From: Struthio camelus
Lineage: Eukaryota; Chordata; Aves; Struthioniformes; Struthionidae
Length of the DNA: 64,000 nt
Assembly (NCBI RefSeq): GCF_040807025.1
Contig: NC_090981.1
Coordinates: 8,072,501 to 8,136,500, forward strand
Direction: 5' to 3'
Shown: positions 25,921 to 36,678 of the stretch, piece after piece
How the letters are laid out: every line of letters starts with the position of its first letter
How positions within the stretch are numbered: position 1 is the stretch's first letter
Made by a program: the position numbers and the translations under genes
The notes under the pieces: generated by a model
What the model was told of the DNA's origin: nothing
The model's database searches: none
The model's input: only the letters and a program-made list of their open reading frames with translations

Positions 25921-26776
25921 GTGCACACTGTGAAATAAAGGCGAGAGGGGTGTGTGTGTGTGTGTGTGCCCACTGTGAAATAAAGGCGAGGGGTAGGGGT
26001 GTGTGTGTGTGTGTGTGTGTATGTGTGTGTGTGTGTGTGCACGCCCACTGTGAAATAAATGCGAGGGGTGTGTGCACACATTGTGAAATAAAGGTGAGGG
26101 GGGGGTACGTGTGTGCACACTGTGAAATAAAGGTGCGGGGGGTGGGTGCGCGCACTGTGAAATAAAGGTTTGGGGGGGGGGTGTGCGCATGTGTGCACTG
26201 TGAAATAAAGCTGAGGGGGTGTGTGCGCACTGTGAAATAAAGCTGAGGGGGTGTGTGCGTGTGCGCCCACTGTGAAATAAAGGTGTGTGTAGGGGGTGTA
26301 CTGTGAAATAAAGGTGAGGGCGTGTGTGTGTGCACTGTGAAATAAAGGTGAGGGCGTGTGTGGGGGTGTGCACGCACTGTGAAATAAAGGTGAGGAGGGG
26401 TGTGTGTGTCTACGCACTGTGAAATAAAGGTTGGGGGGGTGTCAGGGGGTGTGTGCGCACAGTGAAATAAAGGCGAGGGGGTATGTGGCTGTGTGCGCAC
26501 AGTGAAATAAAGGCGAGGGGGTGTGTGGCTGTGTGCACACAGTGAAATAAAGGTGAGGGATGTATGTGTGTGCGCACAGTGAAATAAAGGTGAGGGGGTA
26601 GGTGTGTGTGCACGCACTGCGAAATAAAGGTGGGTGGAGGTGGGTGGGTGTGCACGCACTGCAAAATAAAGGTGGGTGGAGATGGGTGGGTGTGCACGCG
26701 CATTGCGAAATAAAGGCGGGGGGGGGTGGGGGGGTGTGCACGCGCACTGCGAAATAAAGGGGTGGGTGGGTGTGGG

Positions 26777-29136
26777 AGAGAGATCTTTTACCATGCTCTG
26801 TGGGCAAACATCCCTCTTCGTTATTCTGAGTCTCTCACTGTTAACTGTAACTACGCTGCAAGACCATTCCCCCATAGTAAGCGGAAAAAAAAAAAGAGGG
26901 AAAAAAAGTTTCTTTAGATTCAAACAATGAAAGGATCAGAGCAGCAATTGGCAATTGCATTCTTACTCCCATAGGCCTTATCTCTGTAGTTTTCATAGGA
27001 CTCCTCACCATTCTTATTGGCAACAAATAACTCAGGGGATGAGGTGCTCCAGTGCCACAGTAATGAAAACAGCATAACTTCTGCAAGCTGTTAGATGTGA
27101 GCAGTGAAGACAACTAGCTTAATTTTATTTTCCCTAAACAGAATTGCAAATGTCAAACTGGTACATATCATCCCAAGTGCCTCAAATATATGCAACTGAC
27201 AGAGAGGAAGGGAAAGGAGAAAATATGGTAATTAATACATATTTAGGCTGTTTTAAGAAATAAACTTTGGAAATGGTTACATCCTCAATTTGTAGAACTG
27301 AGCTAGATAACACTATCAGTAAACTAGAGGTAATGCTTTGTAACAATTTGTCACTTGGGAAAACCAGAAGAGGAAGAAGTTCAAAGTCTCACCAACTGGC
27401 TGGAAATAATGTCCAATTCTCCTGCTGCACTGACTCTTCCCTTTTTTATTAACACATAATACTATAAACAATGGTTTCAGTCAGTTTGTTTTACTGTTCA
27501 AAAATTCAAGTTTTACTTCATTATGATAATGTGCAGTATTATTTACATTAAAGGTGTTTGCTTTTATCCAAGCATAAAAAGGGCTTCAAGACGCAAAAAT
27601 AAATAGTGTTTTGCCATATTTAACATATAGCACGTTCACAGAAACTTGTTCATTGTACTGCTCTAGTAGCTGAATTCAATAAAAATAAGGTAAAAAGCGA
27701 TTTTTTTTTTTAGACATAATAGGGGCAGCAGTGGAAAGACTGGACAGAAACACAAGATTATCCATCTAGACAGACAGAAGCCTGGTTTCCTTAAGGGGTG
27801 AAAAAAAAATCTTAACTAGAGTGAACTAATTCAAGGTCACAGACTCCTAAAAGCATAGTAATTTGTAGATTTGACGTGAATTACAGCAGAGCTGAAGCTA
27901 GTCTTGTTGTTAATGCAAGCAAGGCACTTCAATTTACCTTAAGTTAACTTGTTTCTTCTCAATAATACACTATTTTTTTTTTTAAAGGACAGGAATAGCA
28001 TAATTTTTCACATTGAGAACACTTTTAGCAACACTCGAAAACTACTTGTTTTCACTCTCAGTAGTTTCCATGCCAAATATCCTCAAGTTCACAGAACCTT
28101 AAAATAAAACTCAACCCAATACTCTACTAACAGAATTCCACTCTTTTGTTCCAAGCTAAAATAAAAAGTAGGGTCTACAAGTCAAGTTAGAACTTCTATT
28201 ACACCCGCTCAACTCCACTGCCTCTGAAGGTTTTTGCCACATGTAAGTGAACACAACTCTGTTGATGCATAGTTCTGAACAAACACAAAGGAAATCCAAC
28301 TTGCATTCTCGTAGCTGAGCTAGTTTTACACTGAGCTAGTTCTAGTAAACATTTGTTTTGTCACTGAACAAAGCAAATGTCTGAATACACATGGAGTAGA
28401 ACGACTGACTAAAAGGGAGACTTTTTTGTACAGTCACTTTGCACAACAGAGCCATACTTTAAACATTAACTTGTTAACATCTGACCATCTGATAAGTTGG
28501 CCTATCAAGGCCCCATAAAAGAAGTTTTTCCAGGTGAAGTAAAAATCTTAAAATTGTCTTTTGATACATTACCACCATGTAACAATTCAAAAGCGTTTTG
28601 ATGACTCACAGTATGCCATCAAAAACAGCAACCATAGTAGCATTACTGCCCATTCACATGACAAAGTGCCATGAAAAAGGAATAAAGAGAGGAAAACAAA
28701 AAATAAATGAAAAATACTTTCAAATTCCTCTTAACCTTGGTTTTAGATGAGACATATTTAAAAATTAAATTTCAGTAACACTCTGAAAGAGGTCTCAGGG
28801 AATTAAACATCCAATATCCACTGAAACCCAACCTAAAACAAGCTCCTAAAAACTGCAACTGTTTTGAAAATACTAAGCTACAACTTTATCTACATAACAA
28901 TTAAAAAAAAAAATAAAGTTGCTGACTCTTCCCAAACCAAATTCTGTTTTTAACACAGTGGTGGATGACATGGAGGCAAGGGTTTGTATCTAGATGGCAG
29001 AGTTACAATTTACATTCCCAGCAGTCCCTTAGATCACAGTTCTATTACAAAGAATGATTTTTAAACGACATTACAGCAGAGGAAGTGCAGCTATAAAGTG
29101 CACCCAAAATTAGGTTTCTGTAGACTTTTGTGACTT
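26777..29136. other. AT-rich non-coding DNA, UBQLN1 intron 1 (inferred)
   Basis: Unique-looking sequence between the minisatellite and the first CR1. I looked on the minus strand for UBQLN1 exon 2 (FKEEIS...) and the terminal UBA exon and found neither. No open frame here starts with ATG and shows recognisable similarity. A few poly(A) and poly(T) runs are present. Confidence 0.6.
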
Positions 29137-30355
29137 CACAGAATCACAGAATGGCCAAAGTTGGAAGGGACCTCTGGAAGTCATCTAGTCCAACCCCCCT
29201 GCACAAGCAGGGTCCTCTAGAGCATATTTCCCAGGATCACATCCAGACGGGTTTTGAATATCTCCAGGGAAGGAGACTCCACTACCTCTCTGGGCAACCT
29301 GTGCCAGGGCTCAGTCACCCTCACAGGAAAGAAGATTTTCCTCATGTTCAGATGGACCTTCCTGTGTATCAGTTTGTGCCTGTTGCCTCTTGTCCTGTCC
29401 CTGGGCACCACTGAGAAGAGTCTGGCCCCATTCTCTTGGCACCCTCCCTTCAGATACTTGGACACACTCCCTCAGCCTTTCTTCATAGGAGAGGTGCTCC
29501 AGTCCCCTCATCATCTTTGTAGCCCTCCACTGGACTCTCTCCAGTAGTGCCATGCCTCTCTTGTCCTGGGGAGCCCAGCACTGGACACAGGACTCCAGGT
29601 GAGGCCTCACCAGGGCTGAGCAGAGGGACAGGATCACCTCCCTCGACCTGCTGGCAACACTCTGCCTAATGCAGCCCAGGATACCCTTGGCCTTCTTGGC
29701 CACAAGGGCACATTGCTGGCTCATGGTCAACTTGTCCACCAGGACTCCCAGGTCCTTCTCTGCAGAGCTGCTTTCCAGCAGGTCAACCCCCAGCCTGTAC
29801 TGCTGCCTGGGGTTATTCCTCCCCAGGTGCAGGACCCTGCACTTGCCTTTGTTGAACTGCAGGAGGTTCCTCTCCACCCAACTCTCCAGCCTGTCCAGGT
29901 CCCTCTGAATGGCAGCACAGCCCTCTGGTGTCTCAGCCACTCCCCCCAGTTTTCTATCATCAGCAAACTTGCTGAGGGTGCACTCTGTCCCTTCATCCAG
30001 GTCATCAATGACTACATTGAACAAGACTGGACCCAGGACTGACCCCTGGGGGACACCGCTAGCCACAGGCCTCCAACTAGACTCCGCACCACTGACCACA
30101 ACCCTCTGAGCTCTGCCATCCAGCCAGGTCTCAATCCACCTCACTGTCCACTCATCCAGCCCACACTTCCTGAGCTTGCCTAGGAGGATGTGATGGGAGA
30201 CAGTGTCAAAAGCCTTGCTGAAGTCCAGGGAGACAACATCCACTGCTCTGCCCTCATCTCCCCAGCCAGTCCTTCCATCATGGAAGGCTATCAGATTGGT
30301 CAAGCATGATTTCCCTTTGGTGAATCCATGCTGACTTGACAGAGGGTTACTATCT
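29137..30355 (-). mobile_element. CR1 LINE, 5'-truncated, ORF2 broken
   Basis: Chicken-repeat-1 non-LTR retrotransposon in reverse orientation. The 3' end is at the low-coordinate side, with octamer repeats (ATTCTGTG on the minus strand). The minus strand encodes the C-terminal part of the reverse transcriptase: [18 protein letters not shown] near 30,300-30,350, [20 protein letters not shown], and the catalytic FADD box ([10 protein letters not shown]). The endonuclease and early RT are missing, as is usual for 5'-truncated copies. Near 29,465 about 50 nt are lost between YEERLRE and the KYLKGG block, which shifts the frame; the last ~80 residues continue in another frame to ILGNML. It is a dead copy, read as lying in UBQLN1 intron 1 in the same orientation as the gene. 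Confidence 0.95.
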
Positions 30356-30524
30356 TCTTGTGCCTAGAAGTTAGCCCTTGTTAATTATACATGCTAGTTA
30401 CAACCAAATAATTTCCTCAAATCTCTGCAGTTAAATCAAACCTATAAAAAAGTCATTTCAAGAAACAAATTCAGCTTCTTGATGAGTTTACAAGGCTAGC
30501 AGTCCAGAAGATAAAATTGAGGCA

Positions 30525-30705
30525 ATGCAATCTAGTGGAAAGAGCTCCAGACTCATGTTCTAGCTGGTTCTAACCCTTCCACCAGGCAGCCTTCAGCAAG
30601 CCACTCTGCTCCTTTGCACCTTGAGTAAGAAGAAGGGATTACTAAGCGCTTACCTTCTTGGTAAAGGCACTCTGCAATCTACTGATTAAAAGTACTGCAC
30701 TTGCA
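30525..30705 (+). mobile_element. MIR/CORE-SINE-like relic
   Basis: Diverged similarity to the MIR family by eye: TCTAGTGGAAAGAGCTCCAGACTC resembles the MIR A-box region in pieces, then CAGCAAGCCACTCTGCTCC resembles the MIR 'GGCAAGTCACTTAACC' block, then GGGATTACTAAGCGCTTACC. The end (GTAAAGGCACTCTGCAATCT) resembles the tail of old amniote MIR elements. No intact Pol III promoter. The call rests on remembered consensus sequence only. Confidence 0.45.
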
Positions 30706-33700
30706 ACAGAGCAAGTCTGCTTTGGGGCAAGTCACTGAGATTGGAAAGGGGCATAAAAGGATCATGCGTAAATAGTGATTCTTGCAGTAGAGCTGCATGC
30801 TGAAAACCAAGCCTTATACTTTTTTTTTTTTCTCCTCCACATGAGGCAACATAAGGTGCTTAATTTTTCTTCTCTGTTAAAAAGAAATTGGGCAACATCC
30901 ATTTTTCCTGAGGAAAAACTGCTATTTGACTTACTGCCAATAGAACTCTTACTCATTTGTCCTTCTAGGTAAATATCTCAAAATTGTTTGGCTTTAGCAA
31001 GTTTAAATTTAAAGTGATACAGAATATAAAACATGAGTGAACTACACACCCATTACAGCTATCAATTTTTTTTTTTTTAAACACTGTCAGGGGTAAGGAA
31101 CTACTAATCCTATCAACAAAAAGTAGTCCATACAAAAGCATTGTTCTTCATATCACCATGTAATTCACAATTCTTAAGTTTTTGTTCCAACTTCTGTCCC
31201 AGGCAGTTAGCAGCCCTCCCTATATAACCTAGTGACTATAAGCCTTGGTTGAGAAGTTGATTGCGCTTTAAAATGAGCATACAGAATATCTTACCATGAT
31301 ACCTCTGCAATAGCTGTTCATCCATTAGGGTGTTTTTTGCTGTTGACAATTTTAACAGTATACAGGACAATCTTTTAAAGTTTTGTGATTTTTAACGAGA
31401 CTGAGGATAGCTGATCCAAACAAAACAAAACAAACCCACAGAAAATCAGAGTAGGAAGGGTGTATTTGTGCCTTATTTGACATGGATAAACAGTTAAAAA
31501 AGATAAAAACAATTTGAAATGTCAAAATGAAACTGTTACTCTGCATAATAGTATTTGCATACAAGAGACTTCAGAGTATTATTTCAAAAGGTATTAATAT
31601 ACTATTATATCTGCTAGTCATTTATCAGAAAATACTTAAGTACCTAGGTTAGATAGGTGCATATTTAAAATATCCATTAACTAAGCCAACTGTCAGGAAA
31701 GTCAATATACTGTCTTCTAAAGGTTTCTATTCCATCAAACAGCAATTTACCATTGTTCTAAATAATTTTTAATCAAGTTTTAAACTCTGAGAAAAAATGA
31801 CTTATGTGCAAAGTAGTTAATCAAACAGGGCTTCTTTATTTCAAAGAAACATGAATAATCAGAGCACACTACAAGGCTGACTCCATAAACAGTCACACAG
31901 ATTCATCAGTGATGTGTTTCAATGCACTCAGACATAAGACAATGGAAAATCCAACGCTTTAACTCTAGTGCTAAACAATCCATGCACTCAAGTTCCTTGA
32001 GTGTCAACAGAAAGCTAGATCATAATAATGAAAAAGAACAGATTGGACTATTATAGAATTTCAACCGCTTTTGGTTGTACCATTCAGTAATCCATGGACT
32101 ACAGGAAAAACACTGAGCCAGAACTGGATTACATTAAAAATAACTGAAATTAAGTTGATCTTATGAAATAAAGCATTATAAAAAATATTAAAAGCATATG
32201 CAAGTCAAGAAAGATACTCTGCTATCAAATCACCCAATGCTCCCCTTAACATGTACATGCATGTGACCTTTATATGGGGAACATGGCCAATTTGTGATTG
32301 TGAGAACCAGGCACAAATCAAACAGTGGATTTATGGATTTAAAGTTTCAATCACAATCTTTAGTTCATATTCAAGTTTTAATCAGAGAATACAACTCTGC
32401 ACAGACCTCCACTTGTCAGAAAGCAGAGTCCCAACATAATGTATATAATTACACAATAATTCAGTATGTCAGCATTTTATTTTAAATTGAGCACACAACA
32501 GAAAGCACAATTTTCAGGAATATAATTAGTTTACAAAATATACTATAAGTTGATAAATATACTACTACTGAAAACTATATTCCCTGCTGGAGAAAAATTA
32601 CATTAAAAGGTTGAAGTTAAATAAAATTGGAGAAAACAAGAAGAGTTAAAACTGTTTTCTATGGTTGTATGAACTAAATTTGATTTTACTAACTTTTCCA
32701 AATGGATATTACCCTGAAATTTTCAGATAATCTTAGGATTGACAATAATTCTCTGCAAGAACTGTGGACTTCTAAAATTAACAGTGCTCTTGGCCTAATA
32801 GTTAAAAATATAAGGCAAGCCACGTTATTCTGTTTCAGAGTTGTAGTGTTCACAAAATGCCTAACTTGGTATCTTGCAGTCATTACACACGTTGGTGGAT
32901 AGTGACTCTGAATCAATTACAATATAACCTTGAACGTTGCAAATTCCAACACTGGGCTGCATTGGCATTCCAAGAAGTGCACCATGAAGTCTCAGCAAGC
33001 TTTAACTTTTCTAAAATCTTCCTATAGGGTAAACAGACTAAATGAAGAAATTGTTTTTCCCATAACTTGCTCCAGCACCTCATCACTCAAACAATTCAAG
33101 TCATTCACTAAGAGAAGATATCAAGGCATGAGCAGCCCATAACACGGCCACTCAATTGCTCTGTGTATATAGAGCTTTACCAAAACACACTGTTAAATCA
33201 AGTTTAATAAGCAAGGAATTGCATAGGCTACATTGCCATGAACTCACAAAATAAACCAAACATGCAAAAAGAAAAAAAATGAAAGACAAACAGTTTTACT
33301 GAGCTGAAGTCTCCTGTGTATTGGAATTCCAAGTCAGCAGGCTTATAGGTATTCATCTACCTAACATGAATAGAAGTCTTTGTGCAAAGTAGTGTACGGG
33401 CCTGCAGGTTCAGTATCATACCCAGTCAAGAAAGCAAATATTTGGTCCTTTTCCTAACACTGAGCCAAGCTGTGCTCAGCATAATCAAATAGGTTCTACA
33501 GTAAATAAAGATGGATGGGTGGCACTTAAAATCAACTGACCTCCCAGAGTGGTTTGGTACTTGAAGGTTATTTTCCATTCTAACCTACATACTGCCTGTT
33601 CCAGATGTGCAACTTAAGGTTTGTTATTGCTGATCCTATGTTACTTAAATCTTCCAACACAGGAAAAATCTTCCTCAGCTTTGAACAGTTGCAAACCTGA

Positions 33701-34320
33701 TTTACATCAATGGAAGAACATAAAATACACTTTGCATAGCCCTAAATTTGACCCCAGGACCCAAAATATTTACCTAAAAAAATCTCAAGAGTTATGTTCT
33801 GGCAGTATTCTGAAGTGACTGTAAACAAATAAGGAGTCAAGTCACTGAGTCATAATATTAGCTACAGAAATATACAACTGAATGGCTTTCATTTTGCTGT
33901 ATGAGTTTAGGTCAGTTTTTTTTTTTTCCCTGCAAATATGGCAGACATTGCTGGCTGGCCTCCCAGCAAAAAATTCCACTTGTTGATCCAAAATGCATTT
34001 GAACAGATGTTCAATTTGTTTCTTATTTGAGACTAATCTATTTTCAGGATTGGCTCTAGAAACATCACATCTATTGTTGATGTTTATTATTAACAACAGG
34101 TCATCTTGACAGTTTAAGAAAAACAGCCAATACTAGTCACACTACAGGGACTGCAAGTCTTGCATTTTTTTGATGCTAGCTGTGACACTGTCTGGGAATC
34201 AAAGCAAACAGTGGTCCCACAGGAGCAGCAGCAGTTTTATTTCACAGGAATCAAGATTCAACTGCAAATCTAATCTGATAATAACAGCTGAAAGAGATAC
34301 CAGGACAGTGTTAAGAGTTT
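30706..34320. other. AT-rich non-coding DNA, UBQLN1 intron 1 (inferred)
   Basis: No coding exon, RNA gene or clear transposon recognised. Open frames are short and lack similarity to known families. Contains several homopolymer A/T tracts. Confidence 0.5.
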
Positions 34321-34321
34321 A

Positions 34322-34323
<2 letters not shown>

Positions 34324-34368
<45 letters not shown>

Positions 34369-34375
34369 TACACAC
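34324..34375. repeat. Compound microsatellite (TA)n(CA)n
   Basis: About 32 bp of AT dinucleotide followed by about 20 bp of AC dinucleotide with one interruption (ACACATACACAC). Confidence 0.95.
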
Positions 34376-35979
34376 AATGAAGATATCTTAAGCAGTGCTT
34401 TCTATTAATCACTTAAATTTGTACAACTACTTTCAGTAAAAATGTATGTTTTCATTAGTTTGTGCAACTATTTCAGTTTTTGAGATAACAGTATACTAGA
34501 AAATCTGGCATTTCCACCAGGGTTCATGTTTGAAATAATCTTCTTAAAGTCAAATATATTACAAAATTCACATCTTAAGTGAATTTGTTTATAACTCCTG
34601 AAGTACCTAATCTAATTGCAATCAAACAGCTTTTCAGGACAAATGATCTTTAAGTTAGATACAAGTGTATGATCTTTTCTAGAAAGAAAAGGAATATTAG
34701 GAATTTTACAACAGCTGCATTCATGCTATTCACAAATCTACAGAGAACAGTAAAGTGAAAAAGTACCCATTTCACATTGAGATTGCTGGGAAAGTGTTGG
34801 ACAGTATCAAAAACAAACACAGAAATTTCACCTTTGGGAGAAAAGTCTAGAAATTAAGCTTGCAGACAGAGTAGCAGACAGCGTGCAATATTGCAGCTGC
34901 CAAAAAAACAGTGAAGACGAGAATAATCTCACCTTTTGACAGCTGGAGAAGAGTTCTCAATGAAACTTATGTCTGGGATACTGACATAAAAAACTTGAAT
35001 CTTGAACTGCCCCAAGGGTAACAACTTGAAATGCCAGCATTTTGTCTCTTCACAGCAACCAGGTGGAGCAAGTCTGATATTCTACCCAGGGTGCTGGCTC
35101 TACATTTTACACTCACCTTCTGTATTCTCCTCTGAAAATAACATAGTGTCTTTTGGCTCATCAATAATTAACAATTTCAAGCACCATATCTAGACACCAG
35201 TTGCACTCTTTCACATGTAACCTGTTTTTCGTGAGGGTTTGCAGTTACTAACTATGCAAAAAAAAAAGTCAAACTCAGTTATGTATATTGAATTTCAGAG
35301 AAATTTCATGGAAAACAAAGTAAGTTCTAGGTCTCCTTCAGGGAACTTCACCTTCTGGAATATTTTAGCATATTGAAGTCTACACCCTTTATAAGCAGGA
35401 GCCTCTGGCTTTATAGACATCTGCCTTATACTTTGACTTTTTTATGATTTGTAGTTACCTAATCTAAACAAATGAAGTCCTCGTCAATATTTGCATGGAA
35501 AGCCTCCAAGTAAAAAGCATTGCAGGAAATAAGTGTCAATGATTCAGTAGGTGTCACTATTTCTGTTGAGCCAAAGGCACCCTAGGACACTGACTTTCAT
35601 AAGAACACAGAACAAAGACCCTGACAATTCAGAGTTAATTCAGAGTTCTCAGACAATACCACGATGCTAACTACCATATCAATAAGTAGCACACCAAAGA
35701 GCAGCATAAGCTACGCTTCATTGGTACTGCAAGCTTTACGAACACAATCTAAAAACATGGCTTCTCGAAATTTAAGACATCACTCACCATAGCCCGCTCA
35801 CTCTTTTTAAGGCCAGTTTTAGATCAAGAGAGTTACTAGCGCTGTAGCTCTGCCGTGCAGGTGATTGCATGTTTTCCACAGTCACGATAGTTAGCCAGTG
35901 AGGCTGCTGCTGCTGCCAGACTGACAGCTCGACAGGACAACTCAGAATTAGAAAACGAGCTCCATCCACCTCCCAGCGC
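34376..35979. other. Non-coding DNA between microsatellite and CpG island
   Basis: AT-rich, no feature recognised. Probably the first kilobases of UBQLN1 intron 1. Confidence 0.5.
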
Positions 35980-36284
35980 TGCTCGCAGCATCGCAACAGG
36001 GAGAAGAGAAGCCGCGGAGGAGGAGACGAAACAGGAGGTTTCTCTATCACCTCCACTAGCCTCGGATGGCAGCAACCCTCTGCAGGGCTGGGTCTAGCCC
36101 TGCTGCTCGCCCGAAAGCAGCTCGGCTGGGCAGGAACTGCTTTGTCACCGTGCAGGGCCCTGGCCCCGCAGCGTGGGAGGCGGAACTGCGGCCGGTCACT
36201 CCGCTGCCGAGCCGCGCTGCCGCCGGACCTCCCGCCAAGGCCGGCGGGACCCCGACCACTGCCCGACTGCCGCAACCCCCTCAC

Positions 36285-36443
36285 CTGCCGAATGCTGCTG
36301 GTCTCGGACACGGCGAACTCCTCCTTCTCCTTCGGGGTCTTCACCGTGACTTTGATGATCCGCGGCTCAGCGGCAGCGAGACCCTGGGCGGGGGATTCCG
36401 GGGGGCTGCGACCCCCGGCGGGGGTCCCTGCGCTCTCCGACAT
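36285..36443 (-). CDS. UBQLN1: Ubiquilin-1, coding exon 1
   Basis: Ubiquilins are shuttle and chaperone proteins that bind ubiquitylated clients through a C-terminal UBA domain and the proteasome through an N-terminal ubiquitin-like (UBL) domain. This exon encodes 53 residues: a Gly/Pro/Ala-rich head (MSESAGTPAGG...) and the first strands of the UBL, with the diagnostic block KVTVKTPKEKEEFAV at residues 31-45. The start is the first ATG of this open frame, in context GCCATGT, and matches the MAES-type start of mammalian UBQLN1. The exon ends in phase 0 at CGGCAG, followed by donor GTGAGG (GT at 36,283-36,284). Residues 45-53 read VSETSSIRQ where mammalian UBQLN1/2 have VPENSSVQQ, which is unusual for such a conserved stretch. 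UBQLN2 is excluded by synteny with GKAP1. Later exons were not found and should lie left of the window. Confidence 0.9.
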
Positions 36444-36600
36444 GGCGGGCGGAGCCTGGCTGGCTCGGAGCGCGCAACTGCGGGCGGCTCTACACGCCAC
36501 GGCCTCGTACTCCCGCAACACTCACTCCCACAACGCTAAACGGAAACTAGCCAGCTCGGCCGCCGCGCGCACTGATGACGTGCTGCATCGGGGAAGTTAC
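36444..36600 (-). promoter_or_regulatory. UBQLN1: UBQLN1 5' UTR with possible 13-residue uORF
   Basis: The region directly upstream of the UBQLN1 ATG. A minus-strand ATG at 36,588 opens a 14-codon frame (MQHVISARGGRAG, stop TAG at 36,547-36,549) that ends before the main start. It matters only if transcription starts above 36,588, which cannot be read from sequence alone. Confidence 0.4.
36576..36582. promoter_or_regulatory. CRE/ATF-like site TGACGTG
   Basis: TGACGTG within the UBQLN1 CpG island, a CREB/ATF half-site-like match that also overlaps an ACGTG core. Confidence 0.35.
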
Positions 36601-36653
36601 TAGAAAGGGGAGCTGTCTCCCCGGGAATGGGCTCCCTGAGTTTCCCCCGACGC

Positions 36654-36663
36654 GCGCATGCGC
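36654..36663. promoter_or_regulatory. NRF1 palindrome GCGCATGCGC
   Basis: A perfect NRF1 consensus palindrome about 210 bp upstream of the UBQLN1 ATG. A second, weaker match, GCGCAGGCGC, is at 36,699-36,708. NRF1 sites are typical of TATA-less housekeeping promoters. Confidence 0.6.
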
Positions 36664-36678
36664 GGGCTGGCCGCACCA

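Larger units (their letters stand above)
1..26776. repeat. Giant minisatellite array, GT-rich 36-50 bp units (left array)
   Basis: Several hundred head-to-tail units. The plus-strand core is ACTGTGAAATAAAGGTGAGG followed by G-rich and (GT)n sequence of variable length, ending in GTGCGCAC or GTGCAC before the next core. Unit length varies mainly through the GT run. Common core variants are AAAGATGAGG, AAAGCTGAGG, AAAGGGGTGTG and GATATAAAGG. The array starts before the window and ends near 26,776, where units turn G-rich (GGTGGGTGG) and then stop abruptly. No unrelated insertion was seen inside it. The minus strand of the typical unit has no stop triplet in any frame, which explains the very long His/Thr/Pro-rich open frames. 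Its position implies it lies in UBQLN1 intron 1. Confidence 0.97.

Noticed and set aside
745..26374. Dozens of very long minus-strand open frames with HTHTPLTFISQCAH-type repeats
   Set aside because: They occur in all three minus frames of a minisatellite whose unit has no stop triplet on that strand. Many begin at non-ATG codons or at chance Met codons in variant units. No domain or splice structure supports a protein.
1..26776. CRISPR array or telomere/subtelomere repeat
   Set aside because: Spacers are low-complexity GT runs, not unique sequences, and the genome is vertebrate. The unit does not contain TTAGGG tracts.
26841..27113. 90-codon minus-strand frame beside the left array
   Set aside because: Begins with TTG, not ATG, and matches nothing recognised.
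29669..30109. Plus-strand frames within the first CR1
   Set aside because: Antisense shadows of the CR1 ORF2 on the minus strand.
35784..36521. 245-codon minus-strand frame through UBQLN1 exon 1
   Set aside because: It reads through the clear donor at 36,283-36,284 into the intron, and its upstream end at 36,521 is a GTG, not an ATG. Only 36,285-36,443 is coding.
36066..36603. Two plus-strand frames across the CpG island
   Set aside because: GC-rich shadow frames opposite UBQLN1 exon 1, without similarity or splice support.
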